Below, piece by piece: positions 41,317 through 49,607 of a DNA stretch of 58,494 nucleotides. A model generated the notes under the pieces. It ran no database searches, was not told where the DNA came from, and saw only the letters and a list, made by a program, of their open reading frames with translations. The first letter of the stretch is position 1; each line of letters starts with the position of its first letter. This DNA comes from an uncultured Victivallales bacterium (GTDB lineage: Bacteria; Verrucomicrobiota; Lentisphaeria; Oligosphaerales; JAFGRS01). The translations under genes and the position numbers were made by a program. The DNA is taken from positions 1-58,494 of the forward strand of contig CAILUI010000076.1 in the NCBI GenBank assembly GCA_903837355.1, written 5' to 3'.

Positions 41317-42516
41317 TCACTGGACCTGGAGTCGGAAGCGGTCCAGCACGATGGACTGGTCGGTCTTGCCGTAAGGATCGTCGCTACCGACATGGCCAAC
41401 CACCAGGATCGTGCCGTCGGCAAGCTGGGCCGCGTGCGGGTAGTACCCCGAGCCTCGGCAGGCCGCCAGGGCGGTCCAGGTAGCACCGCGGTCGGCGGTC
41501 CAGTGAATGCCCGAGGGGGCGACATGGAGAATGGGCCCTTCACGGGTGCGCAGGAGCTCCGGGTGGCCAGTATGGGGAAACGGCGCCACGGTCACCGGTC
41601 CGGGCAACCAGGTAGCGCCGCTGCGGGTGAGGATGCTCTGGCGACGGTCCTGACCGACGGCACGGCCAGCGGCGTCGTACTGGATCGCCCGGAAGACCGC
41701 CAGCAGGTCGCCATTGGGCAGCTCGGCCGCATCCCATTCCTCGCAGGCGCACTCGGCGACGCCGGGGGCCACGTAGAGCGGCTCGGACCAGGTGCGGCCT
41801 TCGGGGTCCAGGCTCATCCACAGGCAGTGCCGCACCTTCGGCAGCAGGGCCATCCACTGCCAGTTATCGGGATCGAACTCCGCCGCTCCGCCGGTCACCA
41901 TGAGGCGTCCGTCCTGCAGGCGCCGGACGCGGGTGGGGCAGGTCTGCAGGCGGGGGTTGGCGGACAGGTACTCTGGCGGCCCCCAGGTCTTGGCGCCGTC
42001 GCTGGAGCGCTGCACGAAGCCGGTTGGCCGCACGTCACAGTAGGTCAGGGAGTGTCCCCAGCCCTGACGCAGGAGCGTCCCGTCCGCCAGCACCGCCAAA
42101 CCGCCTTCGCAGTAGCCATTCATGGCCGAACTGAAGGGATCGGAGCCGACCTTCTCCCAACTTGTCCCGCGGTCTGTCGAGCGCAGGTAGACGTTCTGCT
42201 GAGTGAGGCCGGTCAGGTCATAGGCGGGGTTCTCCTGCTGCGCCGTAGGCAGGCGCCGGAGGACCTCTGGCGGCGCCCGCTGGCGCCAGCCCGTGAGCGG
42301 GCCCGTGACCTCGGTGAACGACACCATGGCGGCGCCATCAGGCATCACCCACAGTCCTGCCCAGCAGGTGTAGCCAGGGGTCTGCGGCGAGTGATACACC
42401 GTGAGGCGCTCGACCGCGGTCGCGGTGACCTGCATGAGACCTCCTTCTGCCCCGATGGCGCTCGACAGCACCAGCAGGCTGGCGGCGAGCTGGCGGACAA
42501 CGACGGGCGTCGGCAT
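41317..42516 (-). CDS. Secreted sialidase-superfamily (BNR/Asp-box) protein
   Basis: 399 residues from the ATG at 42516 (AGGG upstream), beginning a signal peptide (RQLAASLLVLSSAIGAEG). Asp-box-type turns are visible: STDRGTSW, SSDGAKTW and TADRGATW. Blade-like strands include GGLAVLADGTLL and DGRLMVTGGAAEF. This indicates a six-bladed propeller of the sialidase superfamily. Homologues in polysaccharide loci include sialidases and uncharacterised glycoside-binding propellers. I did not identify the Arg triad, so enzymatic activity is unproven. Confidence 0.8.
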   Translation of the reverse strand: MPTPVVVRQLAASLLVLSSAIGAEGGLMQVTATAVERLTVYHSPQTPGYTCWAGLWVMPDGAAMVSFTEVTGPLTGWRQRAPPEVLRRLPTAQQENPAYDLTGLTQQNVYLRSTDRGTSWEKVGSDPFSSAMNGYCEGGLAVLADGTLLRQGWGHSLTYCDVRPTGFVQRSSDGAKTWGPPEYLSANPRLQTCPTRVRRLQDGRLMVTGGAAEFDPDNWQWMALLPKVRHCLWMSLDPEGRTWSEPLYVAPGVAECACEEWDAAELPNGDLLAVFRAIQYDAAGRAVGQDRRQSILTRSGATWLPGPVTVAPFPHTGHPELLRTREGPILHVAPSGIHWTADRGATWTALAACRGSGYYPHAAQLADGTILVVGHVGSDDPYGKTDQSIVLDRFRLQVQ

Positions 42517-42634
42517 GGGTAACCCTTCGGCTGACCTCTGTTTCTGCAATATCGCCGCCCTCGCCGTGACCGCAAGGGGGCCACAACCGGGGCGGCTGGC
42601 ATCACCGGCTGTCCGTCGCGGGTCAGCCGGGTAC

Positions 42635-43141
42635 TTGCGCTGCGCTGCCGGCCTCTGTCGAGCGCAAACGACCTACCAGAATGCCGACGAAGCCTGGGCC
42701 GTCGGCGTGGCCTTCTACAACGCGCGGAACTTCGCGGCCAGCATCGCGCCCTTCGAGGCCGCTCTGAAGCTGGCTCCCGATGACGCCTTCCGCCTCAAGG
42801 TTTACGACGCTCTGCGGGCTGGTTACCAGACCCTTCCGGACAGTCAGAAGTTCATTGAAGCCAGCGAGTTCATCATCGGCAAGAGTCCCCAGGCGGCGGC
42901 GTGGCTGGCTGCCGGCGACAAAGCGAAGGCGCTGGCTGCCGCGACGCAGGCGGAGCAGTGCACGCCGGAGCAGCGCAATGACCCGTTGGCACACTTCTGG
43001 CATCGCGTGCTCGCCGCCGTGGGGGAGCCCAAGCGCGCCATCCCGCACTATGAACAGGCGATCGAGAAGGCCAAGATCCAAGGTTACGTGGACGCCTGCA
43101 AGAAGTCCCTGGCCGAGGCTCGCGCCAAGGCCGGGCAGTAG
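42635..43141 (+). CDS. TPR-type protein with uncertain or missing 5' end
   Basis: The frame reads NADEAWAVGVAFYNARNFAASIAPFEAALKLAPDD and later GEPKRAIPHYEQAIEKAKIQGYVDACKKSLAEARAKAG, typical TPR-like helices. The visible N terminus LRCAAGLCRAQTTYQ looks like the end of a signal peptide, but no hydrophobic core or good start codon precedes it. A TTG at 42635 is the nearest candidate. The gene may be 5'-truncated or the start misread. The frame is open further upstream, over the divergent sialidase gene start, which is not informative. Confidence 0.55.
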   Translation: MRCAAGLCRAQTTYQNADEAWAVGVAFYNARNFAASIAPFEAALKLAPDDAFRLKVYDALRAGYQTLPDSQKFIEASEFIIGKSPQAAAWLAAGDKAKALAAATQAEQCTPEQRNDPLAHFWHRVLAAVGEPKRAIPHYEQAIEKAKIQGYVDACKKSLAEARAKAGQ

Positions 43142-43209
43142 CCCGTGGTACCCGTGACGTCGTGGCCGGAGTCCGCTCCGGAGCGAGTCTCGCCCGGCCC
43201 TCGGCGCAG

Positions 43210-44448
43210 TCAGCGTCGGTAGACCTGGGTGCCCCAGCCCGCCACGTCTTCGGGGAAGAGAACGCAGCCCCCGGCGCGCCAGACACCGCCGCGCTCGAGA
43301 TGCGCAATGATGGCCCGGCGCAGCGAGGTGTCGCGCGGCGCCGTGGCGAGATCGATCTCAGGGGTGCCGAAAACGCGTTCGACCGTCTGCCGGCCGCTGG
43401 CGTCCGCTAGCGGGAAGAGGTACACCTCGCGCAGGAAGCGCACGATGTTGCTCTCTGGCCCCAGCGCGCCCTCGAACTGCGGATCCAGCAACCACGAGCC
43501 GCAGACATAGGCACGCGAGGCATACTCCGGGAAGCACTTAGGGAAGAGTTTGCCAGCCTTCCGGAAGGACTCGCCACAGGCCTCGACGGCCATCGGGCTG
43601 CCCGCGGGAATGTGCAGGTTGAGCACGGGATCGCCGGGCTCGAGGCAGCCTGTCCACTCGGCCATGGGCAGCGCCACGGGCTCGGGCAGGGAATGGCCCC
43701 GCGGAGCGATCGGCAAGCCGTATACCGCGACGGCATCGCGGCGGTAGGGCGCCGCCAGCGGCAGTTCGGGCGCCGACCCGGCGCGCAACCCGTCGGCGCT
43801 GAAGCGTAGGTCGGTGTCCGCCAGCAACTGTACGCGGCCCGTCCCGGGTTGTCGCCAGGCGTGGTAAGGGTAGCGCGAGGTAGCGAACTGGAACTGCAGA
43901 CGGCCGATCCGCAAGAGATTGCCGGAGAAGTGGTTGGTTAGCCACCGCAGGTTGCTGAGCCCCCAGCGGCCAGTCTTGGCGCGGTGCTCGCGGATCCACA
44001 GCTCGAGGTCCGACAGCGTGTCTACCAGCACCTCCCGTGGGAGGCTGCGTTCGCGGTAGCGGGCTTCAATCTGAGGCAGCCCGGCCAAGTAGGCGAAGGC
44101 GGGAAACAGATCGGCGTGCGGCATGGCGGCCAGCGGCAACGCCGGCCAGGCCGCGAGGTCGTCCTTCAGCATCCCCGGCTCGACGAAGAGGCGGCGGTAG
44201 AGGTGCCACAGCAGGCGGCAGAGCCGGGGATCGGAGGTCACCTCCGGCAAGGCGCCGAGAACGACGTCGCGGAGTTCGGTCGAGAAGCCAATGCGCCGGC
44301 AGGTGGCGGCGAGTTCGGCCGTGGTCAGGAAGCCAGGGAGCGGGTCGGGAAAGCACGCCTGGGAGGCCTCCCATCCTGCAGCCCAGACGCTGGCCGCCGG
44401 CGGCAATCCGAGCCCGGTTGCCAGCGCCTCGAAGGGCCTTGCTGTCAT
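43210..44448 (-). CDS. GNAT-like acyltransferase domain-containing protein (NAT_N/GNAT_C type)
   Basis: 412 residues from the ATG at 44448, with GGAGAGAG upstream. The C-terminal half matches the GNAT_C type: NLLRIGRLQFQ, LNLHIPAGSPMAVEACGESFRKAG, FPEYASRAYVCGSWLLDPQF, GPESNIVRFLREVYLFPLAD, VFGTPEIDL, APRDTSLRRAIIAHL. The N-terminal half is the helical NAT_N-like part (LLWHLYRRLFVEPGM, DLELWIREHRAKTGRWGL). These proteins are thought to be acyltransferases of unknown substrate. It stands alone on this strand. Confidence 0.8.
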   Translation of the reverse strand: MTARPFEALATGLGLPPAASVWAAGWEASQACFPDPLPGFLTTAELAATCRRIGFSTELRDVVLGALPEVTSDPRLCRLLWHLYRRLFVEPGMLKDDLAAWPALPLAAMPHADLFPAFAYLAGLPQIEARYRERSLPREVLVDTLSDLELWIREHRAKTGRWGLSNLRWLTNHFSGNLLRIGRLQFQFATSRYPYHAWRQPGTGRVQLLADTDLRFSADGLRAGSAPELPLAAPYRRDAVAVYGLPIAPRGHSLPEPVALPMAEWTGCLEPGDPVLNLHIPAGSPMAVEACGESFRKAGKLFPKCFPEYASRAYVCGSWLLDPQFEGALGPESNIVRFLREVYLFPLADASGRQTVERVFGTPEIDLATAPRDTSLRRAIIAHLERGGVWRAGGCVLFPEDVAGWGTQVYRR

Positions 44449-44901
44449 GGTCTCTCTCCCTGGGTTACGCGCCGGCCGTAGGGTACCGTACGACCGGCTG
44501 CCGCCACCATGGCCCGCCAAAGCGTCAGCGTCAACCGGCGCCAGGACGCGGGGCTTCCGCCGTCCGGGGGTCCAGGAGACGGCGGGTAGGCGGTGAGCCG
44601 TTCGGGAGATCCGGCCGGCGGCCGGCGGCTCAGCGGGGCATACGCCCCCGGGGAGCTTCGCCCTCCAAGGGTAAGCGCCCGTCCTTCACGCCCTCCAGGA
44701 GTCTCATCCAGACCTGATCGGGCGGCCGCTGCGCCCCGCGGGGGCTTAAGGCTGGACCTCGAGCGAAGACCTCCAGCGAGTCACATACAGGATCTGCGGT
44801 CTCCGACCGGACCACCGCGCCCGGCGATGCTATGTTGAGGAGCGTCGGGTGTTCTGACACCCACGGGTCGAGACCGGACCGGACCGCCGCGGGAGTCATG
44901 G
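44449..44901. other. Intergenic region upstream of the sugar isomerase gene
   Basis: No convincing ORF. A perfect short hairpin GGGTGT-TCTG-ACACCC (44847-44862) lies about 40 bp before the isomerase ATG, in the probable leader, and could be an operator or mRNA structure. TATGTT (44831-44836) could be a -10 but has no good -35. A CGGGG..CCCCG stem occurs near 44636. Confidence 0.4.
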
Positions 44902-45507
44902 ATGAACAGCACAACGCGCATTACCGCCTTCCTGCAGGAAACGTCGCGGCTGCTGGGCGGGCTCGATCTGGCCGCGATCGACCGTGCCCGCGAGCTCCTG
45001 CTCGACTGCTACCGCCAGGGCGGACGCATCTACAGCGCCGGCAACGGTGGCTCGGCGTCCACGGCACAGCACTTTGCCTGCGACCTGGCCAAGTACGTCA
45101 TCCCGCCCGGCCAGCGCCCGTTCGATGTCCGTTGCCTGACCGACAACGTCTCGCTCTACACCGCCTGGGCCAACGACGCCGATCGCGCCGATGTTTTCGC
45201 CAACCAACTATGCGGTCTGCTGACGGCCAAGGACGTGTTGCTGCTGATCTCGGTCCATGGCGGCAGTGGCTTCTCCGCCGACCTGGTGCGGGCGCTGCGC
45301 TTTGCGCATGGGGTGGGGGCGCGGTCGCTGGTCCTGGTGGGCTTCGATGGCGGCCTGCTGCATCGGGAAGCGACCTGCTCCATCCGGGTACCGGTCGAGT
45401 CAACGCCGCAGACGGAGGCGATTCACCTGGTCGTCGAGCATCTGCTGATGGCCCTGATCCGGGAGGACCTTGCCGCTGAAGCCGCACCCACCCTTCGTCC
45501 TGCCTGA
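44902..45507 (+). CDS. SIS-domain sugar-phosphate isomerase, GmhA-like
   Basis: 201 residues, typical for phosphoheptose isomerase. GGGAG is 7 nt upstream of the chosen ATG. SAGNGGSASTAQHFACDLAKY is interrupted by no gap and matches the phosphate-binding loop and QHxAxD/E helix of GmhA. LTDNVSLYTAWANDADRADVFANQL and DVLLLISVHGGSG follow. QTEAIHLVVEH gives the Gln and His that bind zinc in GmhA. The predicted reaction is an aldose/ketose isomerisation of a phosphorylated sugar such as sedoheptulose 7-phosphate. It overlaps the kinase gene by 38 bp, implying joint translation. The exact sugar is inferred. Confidence 0.8.
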   Translation: MNSTTRITAFLQETSRLLGGLDLAAIDRARELLLDCYRQGGRIYSAGNGGSASTAQHFACDLAKYVIPPGQRPFDVRCLTDNVSLYTAWANDADRADVFANQLCGLLTAKDVLLLISVHGGSGFSADLVRALRFAHGVGARSLVLVGFDGGLLHREATCSIRVPVESTPQTEAIHLVVEHLLMALIREDLAAEAAPTLRPA

Positions 45508-46459
45508 TCCCGCCCTCTTCGCCCGCACCCGCCTCGGCGTAGTGGGTAACCTCAATCGGGACCTCAAGACGTCACCCCTGCGGGCGGGCAGCCACCTTTT
45601 TGAGGATGGCGAGACCACGGTTGCGGCCATCCACGAAACCGTGGGCGGCGGCGCCGCCAACAGCGCCTGCAGCGCCGCCGCCTTGGGGGCGCGCGTCGCC
45701 TTCCTGGGCAAGGTGGGCGCCGACGCCCTGGGCGAGCGCCTGGAGGCAGTGCTGCGGCGGCAGGGCATCGCGACCCATCTGGTGCACGACGCCACGGTGG
45801 CTACCGGCACCACGGTGAACCTCAACTACGCCAGTGGCCAACGTCACTTCATCAGCGCGCTGCCGAACAACGCGGCGCTGCGGGTTGAGGAGTTGGACCT
45901 CGGTGTCCTCAAGGGCTGCGACCACCTGCTGCGGGCCGATGTCTGGTTCTCGGAAGCGCTGCTGTTCGGCGGCAACGCGGTCCTGTTTGCGGCGGCGCAG
46001 GCGGCGGGGACGGCGATCTCGCTGGACCTGAACTGGGATCCACAGTGGGGCGTGGCCTCGGCCGCGGTTGTTCAGGAGCGCAAGGCCGCGGTGCGCGCGC
46101 TGCTGCCGCTGGTGACCTTGGCACATGGCAACGTGCGCGAGCTCTGTGCCTTCACCGACGCGCCGGATCTGCGCAGCGCCCTCGGGCTCTTGGAGGCATG
46201 GGGGGTGGAGGCGGTGGTCGTGCACTTGGGAGCCGAGGGGGCGGGCTACTACAGCCAGGGGCAGTTGGCCGTGGCCGAGCCGGCCCCGCTGGAGCACATC
46301 GTGCAGTCGACGGGCAGCGGCGATGTCCTGAGCGTGTGCATGATGCTCTTGCACACGCAGACTCAGCTTACTATGCTGGAGCGTCTGCATCTGGCGAATG
46401 GCATCGTGGCCGCGTTCATGGCTGGCCAGTGCCAGTTCATCCCCGCTTTGGCCGGTTGA
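45470..46459 (+). CDS. PfkB-family carbohydrate kinase
   Basis: 329 residues from a TTG that overlaps the isomerase gene; the ribosome site GGGAGGA is unusually close, so the true start may be slightly later. PfkB signatures: ETVGGGAANSACSAAALGARVAFLG is broken only by small variations, VGADALGERL, and STGSGDVLSVCMMLL with the catalytic Asp and anion hole (family consensus GAGD). It phosphorylates a sugar or sugar phosphate with ATP. Pairing with a GmhA-like isomerase suggests a heptose-type or similar pathway. Confidence 0.82.
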   Translation: MPLKPHPPFVLPDPALFARTRLGVVGNLNRDLKTSPLRAGSHLFEDGETTVAAIHETVGGGAANSACSAAALGARVAFLGKVGADALGERLEAVLRRQGIATHLVHDATVATGTTVNLNYASGQRHFISALPNNAALRVEELDLGVLKGCDHLLRADVWFSEALLFGGNAVLFAAAQAAGTAISLDLNWDPQWGVASAAVVQERKAAVRALLPLVTLAHGNVRELCAFTDAPDLRSALGLLEAWGVEAVVVHLGAEGAGYYSQGQLAVAEPAPLEHIVQSTGSGDVLSVCMMLLHTQTQLTMLERLHLANGIVAAFMAGQCQFIPALAG

Positions 46460-46481
46460 CATCGGAGAGGAGTTCCCCGGT

Positions 46482-47285
46482 ATGCCACACCCCGCGTGTT
46501 CCCCTGCCCTTCCGGCCGACCTGCCACTGAGCCCCGAAGGGTGGCCGCTGGTTGACCTGCACGTGCATCCCGACAACAGCACCCTCGCGGCGATCACCGC
46601 GTTGTCGCAGGAGCGCGGCGTCGTCTTCGGTATGGTCGAGCATGCGGGAACCAAGGAGAATGTGTACCCGCGGGTCCTGAGCACGGACGCCGAGCTGCTG
46701 GATTGGACCACCGCACTCGCCGGCCAGGGTGTTTTCAAGGGCGTGCAGGCCGAGTGGACGGACTGGGCGGTCGGCTTCTCGACCCAGGCGCTGGGCACCC
46801 TTGACTACGTTCTGACCGACACCATGACCTTCCCCGGTCCCGACGGCCGACGCATGAAGCTCTGGGAGAAGGAGGCCGTCCTCGACGCCAACCCGGAGCG
46901 CTTCATGGACCACTACGTCGACTGGCATCTGCAGATCCTCGAGCAGTCGCCGCTCGACGTCCTCGCCAACGTGTCCTGGATCCCGACGCCGTTCGCCGAG
47001 CGCTACGAGGCCCTGTGGACCGAGGCACGCATGGCGAAGGTGATCGAGGCCTTTGTCCGGCACGGCATCGCCATGGAGATCAGTGCCGGCTTCCAACTCC
47101 CACGGCTGCGGTTCCTGCGTGAGGCCAAGGCGGCCGGAGTGCGGTTCTGCTTCGGTTCCAACGGCCGCTATCCGGCCATGGGGAAGCTGGACTATGCCCT
47201 GCAGTGCGCCCGTGACCTCGAACTGACGGCAGCGCACCTCTGGTTGCCGGAAGGCAACGGTCCGCGCGGCGCCAGGCGGGCCTGA
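46482..47285 (+). CDS. PHP-domain metal-dependent phosphoesterase-like protein
   Basis: 267 residues from the ATG at 46482, after a GGAGAGGAG site. LVDLHVHPDNST is the first PHP motif, FGMVEHAG the next, and SAGFQLPRLRFLREAKAAGVRFCFGSNGR is a run of the fold's last strands in which the usual GSDAH has become GSNGR. PHP proteins include histidinol-phosphatases and other phosphoesterases with three metals. The loss of the last Asp/His could alter or abolish metal 3 binding. It follows the isomerase-kinase pair in the same operon and might remove a phosphate from their product. Confidence 0.75.
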   Translation: MPHPACSPALPADLPLSPEGWPLVDLHVHPDNSTLAAITALSQERGVVFGMVEHAGTKENVYPRVLSTDAELLDWTTALAGQGVFKGVQAEWTDWAVGFSTQALGTLDYVLTDTMTFPGPDGRRMKLWEKEAVLDANPERFMDHYVDWHLQILEQSPLDVLANVSWIPTPFAERYEALWTEARMAKVIEAFVRHGIAMEISAGFQLPRLRFLREAKAAGVRFCFGSNGRYPAMGKLDYALQCARDLELTAAHLWLPEGNGPRGARRA

Positions 47286-47295
47286 GCGGCCGCTC

Positions 47296-49416
47296 CTAAC
47301 GAGGGTCGGCAGCGAGTTGCCGCCCCAGTTCAGCGGGCGCGGTGATCGGGGCTTGGCAGAGGTGGTCCGCGCACAGGAAAGCGGTCGCCTGGCCGCCCTG
47401 CGGCGCCAGGTCGCGGACGAACTCCAGCCGTGCGGCCAGGCGCTGCTGGCCGGCACCGCCGTCAGCCAGAAGCAGCACCCGGTAGGGGACGAAGCAGGCA
47501 TGCACGGCGCGGAGCAGGGCCCGGGTGTCCGGCGCATCGGGCCGGCCGGCGATCACGACCTGCCGCGGCCCCTCCAGGAGGAAGCCGCAGGCCACGAGTA
47601 ACTGCGGCATGGCCTGCGGCGCCTGCTCGAGGCGCGCCCCGAAGGCGGCAACCACGCGCTCGGCCTGCTCACGGAACCCGGGGTTGTCCGTCATCTGCGC
47701 GAGGCGCAAGAGGTTCAGCGCGCCGATCGCGTTAGCCGAGGGCTCAGCGCCGTCGTCACCCTCCTTCAGCCTCAGGATCAGCCCGCTATCGTGGCTGGAC
47801 GTGCTGAAGTAGCCGCCCTGGGCGTCATCCCAGAAACGAGCATTCTGCTGTTCCTGGAGGGCCAGCGCCCAGTCCAGCCAATGCAGATCGAAGCCGGCCT
47901 CGTAGAGGTCGAGGAGGCCTTGGATCAGGAAGGCGTAGTCGTCGGCGAAGCCGGCGATGGCAGCCACGCCGTCGCGGCAGCGGCGCTGCAGGGCGCCCGT
48001 CCGCGGGTCGTAGAGCCGCGCCTCGATGAAGGCTGCGGCCGCGGCCGCGGCGTCGCGGTAACGGGGTTCGTCCAAGACCTGGGCCGCACGGGCATAGGCG
48101 GAGATCATGAGCCCGTTCCAGGCGGTGAGGGTCTTGTCGTCACGCGGCGGCCGCGGTCGCCGCGCGCGCTGCTCCAGCAACCTGGCGCGGCTGTGCGCCA
48201 GAAGCTCGCGGATCTGCTCAGGGCTCTGCCCATACTGCGCCGCGGCCGCCGCGGTGGAATGCCGCCGGATCAGGATGTTCAGTCCCCCAAACTCGCCGTG
48301 GGGGTCGGCGGGCGCATTGCCGTTCGGCTCGACCCCGTAGGTGTAGCCGAAGACTGCTGCCGCCGCACCGAGGGTAGCTGCGATCTCGGCCTGGCTCCAG
48401 GTGTAGAAGGCACCTTCGCCGTGCTCGGACGGATTCGTTGGCAGAGCGCTGTCGGCGTCTTCGGCGGAGTAGAACTGGCCCTCCGGTCCGCTCAGATCGC
48501 GGCCCACATAGTCCAGAGTCTCCCGCGCCACCGCGGCGTAGAGCGCATCGTGGGTGATCTGGTAGGCTTCCAGGTAGGAGCAGACCAACTGCGCCTGGTC
48601 GTAGAGCATCTTCTCGAAGTGGGGGACGTGCCAGAAGGTGTCGACGCTGTAGCGGTGGAAGCCGCCGCCGAGGTGGTCGTACAGTCCACCGGCAGCCATC
48701 TTGCGCAGGGTGAACAGGGCCATCTCCAGCGCCTCCGGCGTGGCGCTTAGGGCGTGGTAGCGCAGCAGGAAGTTCAGCACTGCCGGGCGGGGGAACTTCG
48801 GCGCAGCGCCGAAGCCGCCGTCACGCGGTTCGTAGCTGGCCGCGAAGTGGCGGTAGGCGTTGTCCATGAGGGCACGCGCCAGCGGCGCGGCCTGGCCAGC
48901 GGGCGGTTCAGTGCTGAACTGCCGCAGTTGCTGCGTGGCCTGGTCGGCACTCGCGACGACCTCCTCCCGCCGCTGCGCCCAGGCCGCGGCGATCCGCTGT
49001 AGCAGCGTGGCGAACCCGGGCCGGCCCCAGCGCTCGGCGGGCGGGTAGTAGGTACCGCCGAAGAAGGGCTTGAGATCAGGGGTCAACCACACGCTCAGCG
49101 GCCAGCCGCCACTTCCCGTGGTCGCCTGGACGTAGGTCATGTACACGCGGTCCACATCGGGGCGCTCCTCGCGGTCCACCTTGATGGCCACGAAGCTCGC
49201 ATTAAGAACCCGTGCCACCTCGTCATTCTGGAACGACTCGCGCGCCATGACGTGGCACCAATGGCAGGTAGAGTAGCCGACGGACAGAAAGATGGGCTGG
49301 TTCTGCTGCCGCGCCCGCGCAAACGCCTCCTCGCCCCACGGGTACCAGTGCACCGGGTTGTGGGCGTGCTGCAAGAGGTAGGGGCTCAGTTCATGAATCA
49401 GAGCATTGGCGGCCAT
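47296..49416 (-). CDS. DUF255 thioredoxin-domain protein (YyaL/SPATA20 family)
   Basis: 706 residues from the ATG at 49416 (AAGGA upstream). The N-terminal thioredoxin-like domain has [16 protein letters not shown] and STCHWCHVM (Cys51, Cys54), with [12 protein letters not shown] and GGTYYPP. The rest is an (alpha/alpha)6-like barrel: [29 protein letters not shown] is broken into helices, plus [20 protein letters not shown]. It is the full length for this widespread family, whose biochemical role is unsettled. Cytoplasmic. It is convergent with the PHP gene, 10 bp apart. Confidence 0.92.
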   Translation of the reverse strand: MAANALIHELSPYLLQHAHNPVHWYPWGEEAFARARQQNQPIFLSVGYSTCHWCHVMARESFQNDEVARVLNASFVAIKVDREERPDVDRVYMTYVQATTGSGGWPLSVWLTPDLKPFFGGTYYPPAERWGRPGFATLLQRIAAAWAQRREEVVASADQATQQLRQFSTEPPAGQAAPLARALMDNAYRHFAASYEPRDGGFGAAPKFPRPAVLNFLLRYHALSATPEALEMALFTLRKMAAGGLYDHLGGGFHRYSVDTFWHVPHFEKMLYDQAQLVCSYLEAYQITHDALYAAVARETLDYVGRDLSGPEGQFYSAEDADSALPTNPSEHGEGAFYTWSQAEIAATLGAAAAVFGYTYGVEPNGNAPADPHGEFGGLNILIRRHSTAAAAAQYGQSPEQIRELLAHSRARLLEQRARRPRPPRDDKTLTAWNGLMISAYARAAQVLDEPRYRDAAAAAAAFIEARLYDPRTGALQRRCRDGVAAIAGFADDYAFLIQGLLDLYEAGFDLHWLDWALALQEQQNARFWDDAQGGYFSTSSHDSGLILRLKEGDDGAEPSANAIGALNLLRLAQMTDNPGFREQAERVVAAFGARLEQAPQAMPQLLVACGFLLEGPRQVVIAGRPDAPDTRALLRAVHACFVPYRVLLLADGGAGQQRLAARLEFVRDLAPQGGQATAFLCADHLCQAPITAPAELGRQLAADPR

Positions 49417-49607
49417 CGCGACGTCCTTGTGGTTGTGCACAGCCCGCTGCCGGCGGGCAGGGGCGGTAAGGGCCGGCACTGCCGTGAGCGACCGCGGCAC
49501 CGCCACGAAACTGGCGGCGCTTTCTTAGAACCGCCCCGCAACCGCGGGTTGCCGGCGGTGGGTTTGGTGTTACTGTGATGGGCAGTCGAGCCAGAGGAGT
49601 GTGACAT

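Noticed and set aside
44593..44914. Small ORFs upstream of the isomerase gene
   Set aside because: Compositionally biased, without ribosome sites, and overlapping on both strands.
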